In this document: positions 1-7,700 of the stretch, piece by piece | How positions within the stretch are numbered: the stretch's first letter is position 1 | Layout of the letters: each line of letters opens with the position of its first letter | Assembly: GCA_900542315.1 (NCBI GenBank) | Contig: UQMV01000036.1 | Coordinates: 1-23,557, forward strand | Reading direction: 5' to 3' | Source of the DNA: an uncultured Collinsella sp. | Lineage (GTDB): Bacteria; Actinomycetota; Coriobacteriia; Coriobacteriales; Coriobacteriaceae | DNA length: 23,557 bases | The notes under the pieces: model-generated | What the model was told of the DNA's origin: nothing | What the model saw: only the letters and a program-made list of their open reading frames with translations | Databases searched by the model: none | Program-made: the position numbers and the translations under genes

Positions 1-24
1 AAGCGCGGCCTCAAGAAGGAGTAA
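1..24 (+). CDS. C-terminal tail of an unidentified gene (partial)
   Basis: The first 24 bases read in frame 1 as the residues KRGLKKE followed by TAA. This looks like a lysine-rich C-terminus of a gene that starts before the window. Nothing in seven residues allows a function to be named, and the frame could be chance. A GC-rich stem (72-78 with 90-96) lies a little downstream but lacks a convincing T-run. Confidence 0.35.
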   Translation, partial: KRGLKKE

Positions 25-142
25 CATCGGGACTTGCAGCGACGGACCTCAGGACGCTCTTACACCACGTCTGCGCGCGCGACCGCGGAGCGCGCATCGA
101 AATAGGCGTTTTGGGCTGTTTGAGGGGTTAGCCATATACCAC

Positions 143-372
143 GTGGTCAAAAAGCGCCAAATATGAGTACTGTTGCCATGATAGTCACATATGTTTTACG
201 TCTTTTGGGTTTCCTAACGATATTCATTCTCGTTAGGAAACCCATTTTATTGAACCTATGGGGAATAACGCTGTCTCGCTTTTGGACAAATAGGGATCTT
301 CAGCACTCATTACAAGGAAATTTGCTGCTACTAAATTGGTGACAGTACTCATATTTGGCATTTTTTGACCAC
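143..372. repeat. Non-coding element with 36-bp imperfect terminal inverted repeats
   Basis: Positions 143-178 and the reverse complement of 337-372 match at 32 of 36 bases. Both start GTGGTCAAAAA and contain GCCAAATATGAGTACTGT. The 158 bp between them is AT-richer than the flanking DNA and holds a perfect 14-bp hairpin (207-243) but no credible gene. Inverted ends around a short non-coding core resemble a MITE-like or other dispersed element. No clear target-site duplication is visible, so mobility is an inference. The element fills most of the 447-bp gap before the dipeptidase gene. Confidence 0.6.
207..243. terminator. Strong hairpin, terminator-like, inside the inverted-repeat element
   Basis: A perfect 14-bp stem (207-220 with 230-243, arm GGGTTTCCTAACGA) encloses a 9-base loop. 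It is followed by ATTTTAT and preceded by TCTTTT, so it could end transcription on the plus strand. It may simply be the core of the surrounding repeat element. Confidence 0.5.
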
Positions 373-373
373 A

Positions 374-395
374 GGGGTTCCGAGGGGGTTCCGAG
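374..395. repeat. Perfect 11-bp tandem duplication
   Basis: The 11-mer GGGGTTCCGAG occurs twice head to tail (374-384 and 385-395), immediately outside the right end of the inverted-repeat element and upstream of the dipeptidase gene. It may be a small slippage or insertion scar. Confidence 0.6.
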
Positions 396-471
396 GTGCC
401 GTGGTTTCGCCCTTTTTGCGCCGAAGCGATACACTGTTGCCGTTTGATTTCTTCGCTCAAGGAGGATGCGC

Positions 472-1995
472 ATGCCGTGCACAACGATTTTGGTTGGTAA
501 GAACGCGAGCTACGACGGGTCGACGCTGGTCGCCCGCAACGAGGACTCGTCCAACGGGGTGTTTGAGCCCAAGCGCATGCGCGTGGTGCATCCCGACGAG
601 CAGCCGCGTGTCTACACGAGCGTCCTGAGCCACCTGACCGTTGAGTTGCCCGACAATCCCATGCGCTACACGAGCGTCCCCGACGTCGTTCCCGGTCACG
701 GTATTTGGGCCGAGGCCGGATTCAACGAGCTCAATGTTGGCATGTCCGCAACCGAGACGCTCACCACCAACGAGCGCGTCCGCGGTGCCGATCCGCTCGT
801 GGACTATGTGCCCGCCAAGGGCAACGAGGGCGAGGACGGATACGTTCCGGCACAGTCCGGTGGCTTGGGCGAGGAGGACATGGTGACCCTGGTCCTGCCA
901 TACGCCAAGTCCGCCCGCGACGGCGTACGCATTCTGGGTGACCTGCTCGAGCGCTACGGCACCTACGAGAACAACGGCATCGCCTTTAGCGACGTGGACG
1001 AGATCTGGTGGCTCGAGACCATCGGCGGCCACCACTGGATTGCCAAGCGCGTGCCTGACGACGCCTATGTGACCATGCCCAACCAGCTGGGTATCGACAG
1101 CTTTGACCTGGATGACGCCGAGGGCGCCCAGGCCGACCACATGTGCTCCGCCGACTTGCGCGCTTGGATGGCCGAGTGGCATCTGGACCTGACGCTGGGC
1201 GTCGAGGGCGACGGCCCGGCTGCGGTCTTCAACCCGCGCGAGGCCTTTGGCTCGCACAGCGACAGCGACCACGTCTACAACACACCGCGCGCGTGGTACA
1301 TGCAGCGCTGTCTCAACCCCAGCGACGTGTGGGATGGCCCCGACGCCGACTACACGCCCGAGAGCGACGATATCCCCTGGAGCCGCGTGCCCGAGCACAA
1401 GGTGACCATCGAGGACATCAAGTACGTACTCTCGAGCCACTACCAGGGCACGGAGTACGATTGCTACGGTAGCAAGGGCACGCCCGCTACGCGTGGCGCA
1501 TATCGCCCCATCGGCATCAACCGCAACAGCCAGCTCGCCGTGTTGCAGCTGCGTCCCTATGCGCAGCCGGCCTATCGCGCCGTGCAGTGGATGGCGTTTG
1601 GTTCCAACTCGTTTAACGCGCTGGTTCCGCTGTACGCCAACGTCGAGACCATGCCCGAGTACTATGCCGACACGCAGGCTCGCGTGACGTCCGAAAACTT
1701 CTACTGGGCCAACCGCCTGATCGGCGCGCTGGCTGACGTCCGCTTCCATGAGTGCGGTCGCGCGGTCGAGGATTATCAGGAGAAGGTCGGTGGCATGGGC
1801 CACAAGCAGATCCATGACGTCGACGCTGCCGTAGCCGCTCTGCCCGAGGCCGAGGTGCCTGCCGAGCTTGCACGCGCCAACGAGGCCTTTGCCGAGCGTG
1901 TCCGCGTAGAGACCGATGCTCTGCTGGGCAAGGTGCTCTACACCACGAGCTGCGCCATGAAGAACTCTTTCGCGATGAACGACAACGTGAGGTAG
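472..1995 (+). CDS. C69 family dipeptidase (PepD-like Ntn hydrolase)
   Basis: This is a peptidase family C69 dipeptidase of 507 residues, close to the usual family length, probably cytoplasmic and hydrolysing a broad range of dipeptides. It begins MPCTTILVGKNASYDGSTL and continues into ARNEDSS. In this family the Cys (here residue 3) becomes the N-terminal nucleophile after the preceding residues are removed. The start at 472 is preferred over an in-frame ATG at 466: AAGGAGG at 459-465 touches the 466 ATG but lies 6 bases from 472, and starting at 472 puts the Cys next to the N-terminus. No signal peptide or membrane segment is seen. It stands alone; the next gene begins 99 bp later. The family assignment is strong, while the substrate range is inferred from the family. 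Confidence 0.92.
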   Translation: MPCTTILVGKNASYDGSTLVARNEDSSNGVFEPKRMRVVHPDEQPRVYTSVLSHLTVELPDNPMRYTSVPDVVPGHGIWAEAGFNELNVGMSATETLTTNERVRGADPLVDYVPAKGNEGEDGYVPAQSGGLGEEDMVTLVLPYAKSARDGVRILGDLLERYGTYENNGIAFSDVDEIWWLETIGGHHWIAKRVPDDAYVTMPNQLGIDSFDLDDAEGAQADHMCSADLRAWMAEWHLDLTLGVEGDGPAAVFNPREAFGSHSDSDHVYNTPRAWYMQRCLNPSDVWDGPDADYTPESDDIPWSRVPEHKVTIEDIKYVLSSHYQGTEYDCYGSKGTPATRGAYRPIGINRNSQLAVLQLRPYAQPAYRAVQWMAFGSNSFNALVPLYANVETMPEYYADTQARVTSENFYWANRLIGALADVRFHECGRAVEDYQEKVGGMGHKQIHDVDAAVAALPEAEVPAELARANEAFAERVRVETDALLGKVLYTTSCAMKNSFAMNDNVR

Positions 1996-2094
1996 GGATT
2001 TCCCGTCGATCGAATAGCGCTAAAACGCTTTGTCGCTTTCACTCAATCTTGGGTACAAGAACGCCAATGCAGTTGTTTGTGATTGGAGACAACC

Positions 2095-2511
2095 ATGGTT
2101 ATGAAACTCGATCAGCTTGTTAACGGCGCCATCAACGTTGGCTTTGGCGCCGCCGCCGTTGCCGTCGAGGGTAGCAAGAAGGTTCTCGACGACCTCAATA
2201 CCAAGGGTGAGCAGGTGCGCAAGGACGCAGGCACTCCCGATATCGCCCGCAGCGTGTCCGACATGTTCGAGCAGGCCGGCGGTACCATCTCCGATCTGAC
2301 CGAGCGCTTGGGCACGCAGGGCGAGACCGCGGCCCAGCGCGTGCTCGACGAGCTCATCCTTGCCCGTGTCCGCGTTATGACCGCCCCCGAGCGCACGGCC
2401 TTCCTGGCCCATGTGCGCGACATCGTCGATTCGGTCGAGGACAACGTGACCTCGGTGCCCGTCGAGTCCGTTGAGCCCGACGATGCGAAGGATACCGAAG
2501 AGGCCGAGTAG
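2095..2511 (+). CDS. Small phasin-like helical protein, partner gene of the UbiB kinase
   Basis: The product is 138 residues and mostly predicted helix. An Ala/Gly/Val-rich N-terminal part (NGAINVGFGAAAVAVEG, about residues 9-25) is followed by charged amphipathic helices and an acidic disordered tail (about 120-138). The composition resembles phasin or PHA-granule-associated-like proteins, but no catalytic motif is present and the similarity is one of pattern only. ATG 2095 is preferred: GGAG at 2085-2088 lies 6 bases upstream, whereas the in-frame TTG at 2083 overlaps that site and ATG 2101 is 12 bases away. The stop is 8 bp before the UbiB-like gene, so the two are probably co-transcribed and act together, perhaps at the membrane. 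Function is not established. Confidence 0.75.
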   Translation: MVMKLDQLVNGAINVGFGAAAVAVEGSKKVLDDLNTKGEQVRKDAGTPDIARSVSDMFEQAGGTISDLTERLGTQGETAAQRVLDELILARVRVMTAPERTAFLAHVRDIVDSVEDNVTSVPVESVEPDDAKDTEEAE

Positions 2512-2519
2512 CAGCGCAG

Positions 2520-4283
2520 ATGGCAGATTCCACCACCGATTACAACAATCTAGATCCCTTGGGTGACGAGGCGGCGGTTGTCGATGAGGTCGATGCCGTC
2601 GTCTCGGGCGCTCGCAAGAAGCCGCGCGCTGTCGATATGGTCCCCGAGGAGCCCGACGCGATGGCGCCGGACGAGGAATACCAGCTCACGCCGGCGGGTC
2701 GTCGCGAACGCATCGGGCAGATTGTTCGCCTGGTCAAAAAGTACCGCGTGTGGGATAACCTCACTCCGGTTCGTTTGCGCCGCCTGCTCGAGGAACTCGG
2801 CCCCATGTTCGTCAAGATGGGGCAGATTTTGGCCAACCGGTCCGAGATTCTGCCGCAGCGCTTTTGCGACGAGCTGCGTCGTCTGCGCTCCGACGTGGAG
2901 CCGGTGCCGTACGAGGTCGTACTCAGCTGTCTGGAAGAAGAATACGGCCTGCGCCTGGGGGAGATGTTCGATGCGATCGACCCCAATCCGCTTGGTAGCG
3001 CATCGCTCGCGCAGGTGCACCGCGCTCGTCTGGTGACGGGCGAGGACGTGGCCGTCAAGGTGCAGCGCCCCGGTGCGCAGCAGGTTATGGCACAGGACAT
3101 CGATATCATCCGCTCGGTGGTGCGTATCGTTTCCAAGTTCGTCAACACCGATCAATTCGTTGACCTGCACGGCGTAGTCGAGGAGTTGTGGACCTCGTTT
3201 CGCGAGGAGACCAACTTTTTGGCCGAGGCCAAAAACCTCAACGACTTCTACGAGTTCCATAAGAGCGTTCATGGCGTGACGTGCCCTAAATCCTATCTGG
3301 ACCTGTGCACCGAGCACGTGGTGGTTATGGACTACGTCGACGGCATTTCGATCGCCGATCCTGAACGCTTGGTGGCCGAGGGCTATGACTTGGAAAAGAT
3401 CGGTGCTGCGATTGTCGAGGACTACTCGACGCAGGTGCTCGACGACGGCTTTTTCCATGCCGACCCGCATGCGGGAAACATCATTCTCAAGGACGGCATC
3501 GTTTACTTTATCGACTTGGGCATGGTCGGACGCATGTCGAGCCACGACCGTGGCATCGTTAAGGACATGATTTTCGCCGTGGCCGAGGGTGACGTGCCCA
3601 AGCTCAAGGATTCGCTCATGCGCTTCGCCGTGACGCGTGGCGACTCGGCTGAGCTCGATCATTCGGCCTTTTTGTCCGACTTGGACTTTATCGTGGCTGA
3701 CTTTGCGGGACTTGACCTGAAGGATCTGGATATCGGCGAGTTTTTGACCTCGCTGCTCAATCTGGCGCGCAAAAATGACGTTGAGCTGCCGAGCGTGGTG
3801 ACGATGTTCGCCCGCGGCATGGTGACGCTCGAGGGTTTGCTGACCGAGTACATGCCCAACGTCAACATGATTCAGATCATCCAAACGCACATTAAAAACG
3901 AGAAAAGCACCTATGCGCGCGTGCGCGACATGGGGCGCGATCTTGCCGCGAGCAGCTATCGCGCGGCGAAGGGTTCACTCGAGGCGGCTGAGTACCTGGG
4001 GCTGGCTTCGCGTATGCTCACACGCGGCCAGCTTAAGGTGAACACGCAGATCATGAGCAGCGATAAGGCGCTGCGACAGCTGGGCGGAATTATCGACCGC
4101 ATGTCGATGGCAATTGTGATCGCCGGCCTGTTTATCGGTTCGTCGGTGGTGTACTACGCACGCATCGAGCCGGTTGTGTTTGGTATCCCGGTCATTGGCT
4201 TTATGGGCTACGTGAGCGCGCTGGTGCTGGCGCTTATGTTGGGCCGCAATATCTGGCTCAACAGCCACGGCGGGAAGCACTAG
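2520..4283 (+). CDS. AarF/UbiB/ABC1 family protein kinase-like ATPase
   Basis: The product is 587 residues with the hallmarks of the UbiB/ABC1/ADCK atypical kinase fold: the KxGQ motif (FVKMGQILANR, about residues 98-108), the Ala-rich nucleotide loop GSASLAQVH (about 158-166), the ATP-binding lysine in VAVKVQRPG (about 177), a Glu in EETNFLAEA (about 230), the catalytic loop FHADPHAGN (about 312-320) and the DLG motif (about 332) in place of DFG. Two hydrophobic helices near the C-terminus (about 529-549 and 557-577) anchor it in the membrane. Relatives support quinone and isoprenoid-lipid metabolism; here the substrate is unknown. An acidic, disordered segment covers residues 1-55. The start follows the preceding stop by 8 bp with only a weak ribosome site, which suggests translational coupling. 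A terminator follows at 4335-4362. Confidence 0.93.
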   Translation: MADSTTDYNNLDPLGDEAAVVDEVDAVVSGARKKPRAVDMVPEEPDAMAPDEEYQLTPAGRRERIGQIVRLVKKYRVWDNLTPVRLRRLLEELGPMFVKMGQILANRSEILPQRFCDELRRLRSDVEPVPYEVVLSCLEEEYGLRLGEMFDAIDPNPLGSASLAQVHRARLVTGEDVAVKVQRPGAQQVMAQDIDIIRSVVRIVSKFVNTDQFVDLHGVVEELWTSFREETNFLAEAKNLNDFYEFHKSVHGVTCPKSYLDLCTEHVVVMDYVDGISIADPERLVAEGYDLEKIGAAIVEDYSTQVLDDGFFHADPHAGNIILKDGIVYFIDLGMVGRMSSHDRGIVKDMIFAVAEGDVPKLKDSLMRFAVTRGDSAELDHSAFLSDLDFIVADFAGLDLKDLDIGEFLTSLLNLARKNDVELPSVVTMFARGMVTLEGLLTEYMPNVNMIQIIQTHIKNEKSTYARVRDMGRDLAASSYRAAKGSLEAAEYLGLASRMLTRGQLKVNTQIMSSDKALRQLGGIIDRMSMAIVIAGLFIGSSVVYYARIEPVVFGIPVIGFMGYVSALVLALMLGRNIWLNSHGGKH

Positions 4284-4334
4284 AGGCTGCGACCGTCACC
4301 GCATTTTCCTATCGCAAACAATAGCTTTTACCTT

Positions 4335-4362
4335 GGGCTTCGCCTGTGTGCGGGGCCCTTTT
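4335..4362 (+). terminator. Rho-independent terminator after the UbiB-like gene
   Basis: A 9-bp stem (4335-4343 with 4350-4358, two G-U pairs) with a 6-base loop is followed by TTTT. It lies 52 bp after the UbiB-like stop and just before the riboswitch leader, so it separates the two transcription units. Confidence 0.7.
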
Positions 4363-4398
4363 GCGTGATACCATTTTGACGGTAATAATCGATGGCCT

Positions 4399-4571
4399 AG
4401 ATGGTGGTGCGGAGACGCACGAACGCACGGTTTTCCTGCGCGTTTGGGAGAATCGGGGTGCAAGTCCCCGGCTGTACCAGTAACCGTAATTCCTCTTGGC
4501 TCGGGATGTTCGCGTCGCAGATCGGACGACGCGCCTGAGCCGTTAAGGTTAAGTCGGATCGCCTCCCATCT
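4399..4571 (+). promoter_or_regulatory. Cobalamin (B12) riboswitch
   Basis: The leader holds the conserved cobalamin-riboswitch core: GGGAG then GGGGTGCAAGTCCCC (about 4446-4469), the B12-box equivalent GGCTGTACCAGTAACCGT (about 4470-4487) and the 3' block AAGTCGGATCGCC (4551-4563). AGATGG at 4399-4404 pairs with CCATCT at 4566-4571 and can close the outer P1 stem. This class senses adenosyl- or methylcobalamin and usually switches genes off when B12 is plentiful. The 143 bases from the P1 stem to the start codon contain GC-rich hairpin potential but no T-run, so control of translation or another mechanism is more likely than simple termination; this last point is inference. Confidence 0.9.
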
Positions 4572-4714
4572 TGCATGCGGCTGCGGCGTATGCCGCCGGT
4601 GTGCATAGGGCTCTGGAGGGAAGGGGGACCCCGATGGGGGAACTCGGGCGTAACATGCGCGATGACGTGGGGCAGCCTCAAGGCAACGCTCCAAGTGCAG
4701 ACAGTAGGAGACAA

Positions 4715-7700
4715 ATGGATATGATTGAGGACGAGCGCCAGCGCGTCTCGCATCGCCGTGGCGCAATTGCACGCGGCGTAGCCAAGCGCGGCCTGGTGGC
4801 ATTCCTGGCCTTCGCGATGGCCTTCAGCACCACGCCGGCTCAGCTGTGGGCCGAGGGCGCCGAGGGCATTGCCGGGGCCGTGGCTCAGGCTACGACGCCG
4901 GGCGAGGACGCAGCGCTTGCGGGCGGTGCCGCTGAGCAGAGCGGCGCCGAGGCTTCGGATTCCGGGAGCGCGCCTGCAGCTAGTGCCGCTACAACAGAGG
5001 CAGCAACTGGCGACGAAGGCTCAGCGACGGGGGAGAGCTCTGCCACGAGCGAACAGTCTTCGACGGCATCCACTGGCCAAGCAGGATCTGCCGCCGCGAC
5101 TGCCGTCCAGACAGAGAACCCGACAGAAACCGGCGATGCTGCCAAGAAGCAGGTCGAGGTCTCGTTCTCGATTGTCGGCACCGATGCCGACGGCAAGGCT
5201 CAGACCTGGGTGGCACCTACGCAGCTCAAGCTCGATGAGGGCGCGACGGCTGCGGATGCCTTCATTAAGCTGCAGGAGAAGACGGGCTTCAAGGCGAAGT
5301 ACGATCCGAACACGGCATACGGTTTCTACCTCAAAAGCATCACGTCCCCGACAGATGGCCGCACGCTTGCCTACGATCCGACGACTCATGCCTACTGGCA
5401 GCTGTTCGTCGACGGCGCGTCTTCCTCGGTTGGCGCGAGCGGCGTCAAGCTCACCCAGGGGCAGAAGATTGAGTTTGCCTTTACGGGTGGTAGCGCGTCC
5501 CCTGTCGTTAAGGACCAGCTTGCTGCGAATGTGACCGTCATTGGTCGCGATGCCCAGGGCAAGACTCAGACTTGGGTCGATAACGCGCAGTATGTGGTGA
5601 CGTCCGGCTCGAACGCACTTGACCTTACGAAGGTCGCGCTCGAGGCGAATGGCATCGACGCCGTTGCTGCGGGCTCCTTCATTCTGAGCCTTAAGTACAA
5701 CGGTGTTGAGCTGGGTACGCCGTTCGATTATTCGACCTATTGGCAGCTGTTCATCAACGGCAAGTCGAGCGACTACACGGCAGACAATGTCACCATTCAT
5801 GCTGGTGATACCGTTACGTGGTTCTACGGTGGCTGGGGCGACCAGCTGCCGTCCGATTCCGTCCATGCTTCCGTTCAGGTCCTCGGTAAGGACAAGGACG
5901 GCAAGCAGCAGGTTTGGGCTTCGACGGGCCAGACGAGTCTCAAGTCGGGCTCTACTGCCAAGGATCTCCTTGAGCAGACCGGCCTTACTCTCGATGCTGG
6001 CGAATCGTCTTGGGGCTGGTTCCTCAACGGCATTACTTCGCCGTTCGATGGTAAGTCCTATGGCTGGGATGCTGCGACTAATAGCTATTGGCGCTTCTAC
6101 GTAAATGGCAAGTTCGCCGACGTTGGCGCCGGTGTCTACGAGCTCCAAGAGGGCGATGCCGTCACCTTTATGTATGGTGCTGACGCCGATGCCCTTCCTG
6201 GCCAGGTTCTTGGGTCTGTCGATGTTATCGGTCCCGATGTCAACGGCAACAATACTCGTTGGGGCTCGGCAAGCAATGTTTCTCTGCCCGAAGGCTCTAC
6301 TGCCCAGAACCTTATTGAGACGGTCCTGAAGGCCAAGGGCGTTACGTACAACGGCTCCCAGAGTGGTGAGTACTGGTTCCTCAATTCCATCAACTCGCCG
6401 TTCGATCACAAGCCGTATGCCTGGGATGCTGCGACCAATAAATATTGGCACCTGTATATCAATGGAGAGCCCTCCTTACTCTGCGCCAATCAGATTACGC
6501 TCAAGAGCGGCGATAAGGTTACGCTTGCCTATACCACCGACGATTCGGCCATGCCCGATCCCGACAAGATTGTCGTGGACCCGAATGCGACGACTCCTGA
6601 TTGGAATGCCGAGTGGGCCGGCTATGGCAACAGTGGCAACGGTTCGACCGTAACGGATGCCAAGACGCCTGCGCAGGCCGCCGGTCTTAAGTGGGCCTTC
6701 GATTGGAAGGCCGAGTCTGGTCAGCAGTATGCCAACTGCAGCGAACCTGTCATCGCTAACGGCTTTGTGTATATTGCGACCGAGAACGAGCTCATTAAGA
6801 TCGATTCGTCCACGGGCAAAAAGGTTGCCTCTGCGCCGCTTGCCTCCAAGGTGAGCTATACCTCTCGTCCGATCTATACCAATGGCCTTATCATCGTTCC
6901 GCTCAACGGCGGTGCGGTCCAGGCGATTACTGCAGACAAGCTGATCTGCAAGTGGCTGACGCCCGGTTTGACGGACTTGACGCAGAGCTCCTGCACCGTC
7001 GTTTCGGACGGCGAGTACGTCTATGTAGGCTCGGTCGATATTTCGTATGACGAGAATTACAATGCGACCTACGGCAACGGCTCCTTTGCGCGCATTAAGA
7101 TTGCCACAGGCGAAGTTTCTTGGCAGAACATCGACCCTGCCGAGGGCTATTACTGGACTGGTGCGGCTTTGACGGATAAGTATGCCATCGTTCCTACGAG
7201 CGCGGGTACGCTTAAGTGCATTGATAAGACGACGGGCGATGTCGTTTCGACCATGAAGCTCGGCGCTGTTGCAAATGCCGATTGCATTGCCGATCCGTCC
7301 AATGGTTCGACCTTCTATCAGATGACGCACGACGGAAAGCTCCATGTGATTTCGCTTTCGGCGAAGGGTGTACTGAGCGAGCAGAAGACGGTTGATCTGG
7401 GCCTTACGAATAATCTGAGCGCCCCTGCGGTGTCTGGTGACAATCTGATTGTCGGCGGACAGACAGCTACTGGCTCTGCTCTGGTTCTCTATAACCTGAA
7501 GACGGGTAAGACCACGATGGTCGCTGCTGCCGACGGCAAGGCGCTGCCGGCTGGCCTCAACGGTATTGCTGCTACTCCGCTGGTGAGTGCTCAGGGCGGC
7601 AAGACCTATGTGTACTTCACCGTTAACAGCGCGGATAGCAAGGATTACGTCAACTACTCTGCTGGTGGTGGCGTGTATCGCTATACGCTCGGCGATGCAG

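Noticed and set aside
72..96. GC-rich stem TGCGCGC/GCGCGCA as terminator of the gene ending at 24
   Set aside because: There is no T-run directly after it and alternating GC makes such pairing likely by chance, so it is not listed as a feature.
233..484. Minus-strand open frames in the inverted-repeat element before the dipeptidase gene
   Set aside because: They run through the repeat and the dipeptidase ribosome site, lack a family pattern and have no ribosome site of their own.
457..1815. Minus-strand open frame of 452 codons opposite the dipeptidase gene
   Set aside because: It is antisense to a clear C69 dipeptidase and has no family pattern. Long shadow frames are expected in GC-rich DNA.
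4571..4714. N-terminal extension of the surface protein to a TTG at 4571
   Set aside because: It would start inside the riboswitch P1 stem and place 48 non-signal residues before the signal peptide. AGGAG before ATG 4715 fits better.
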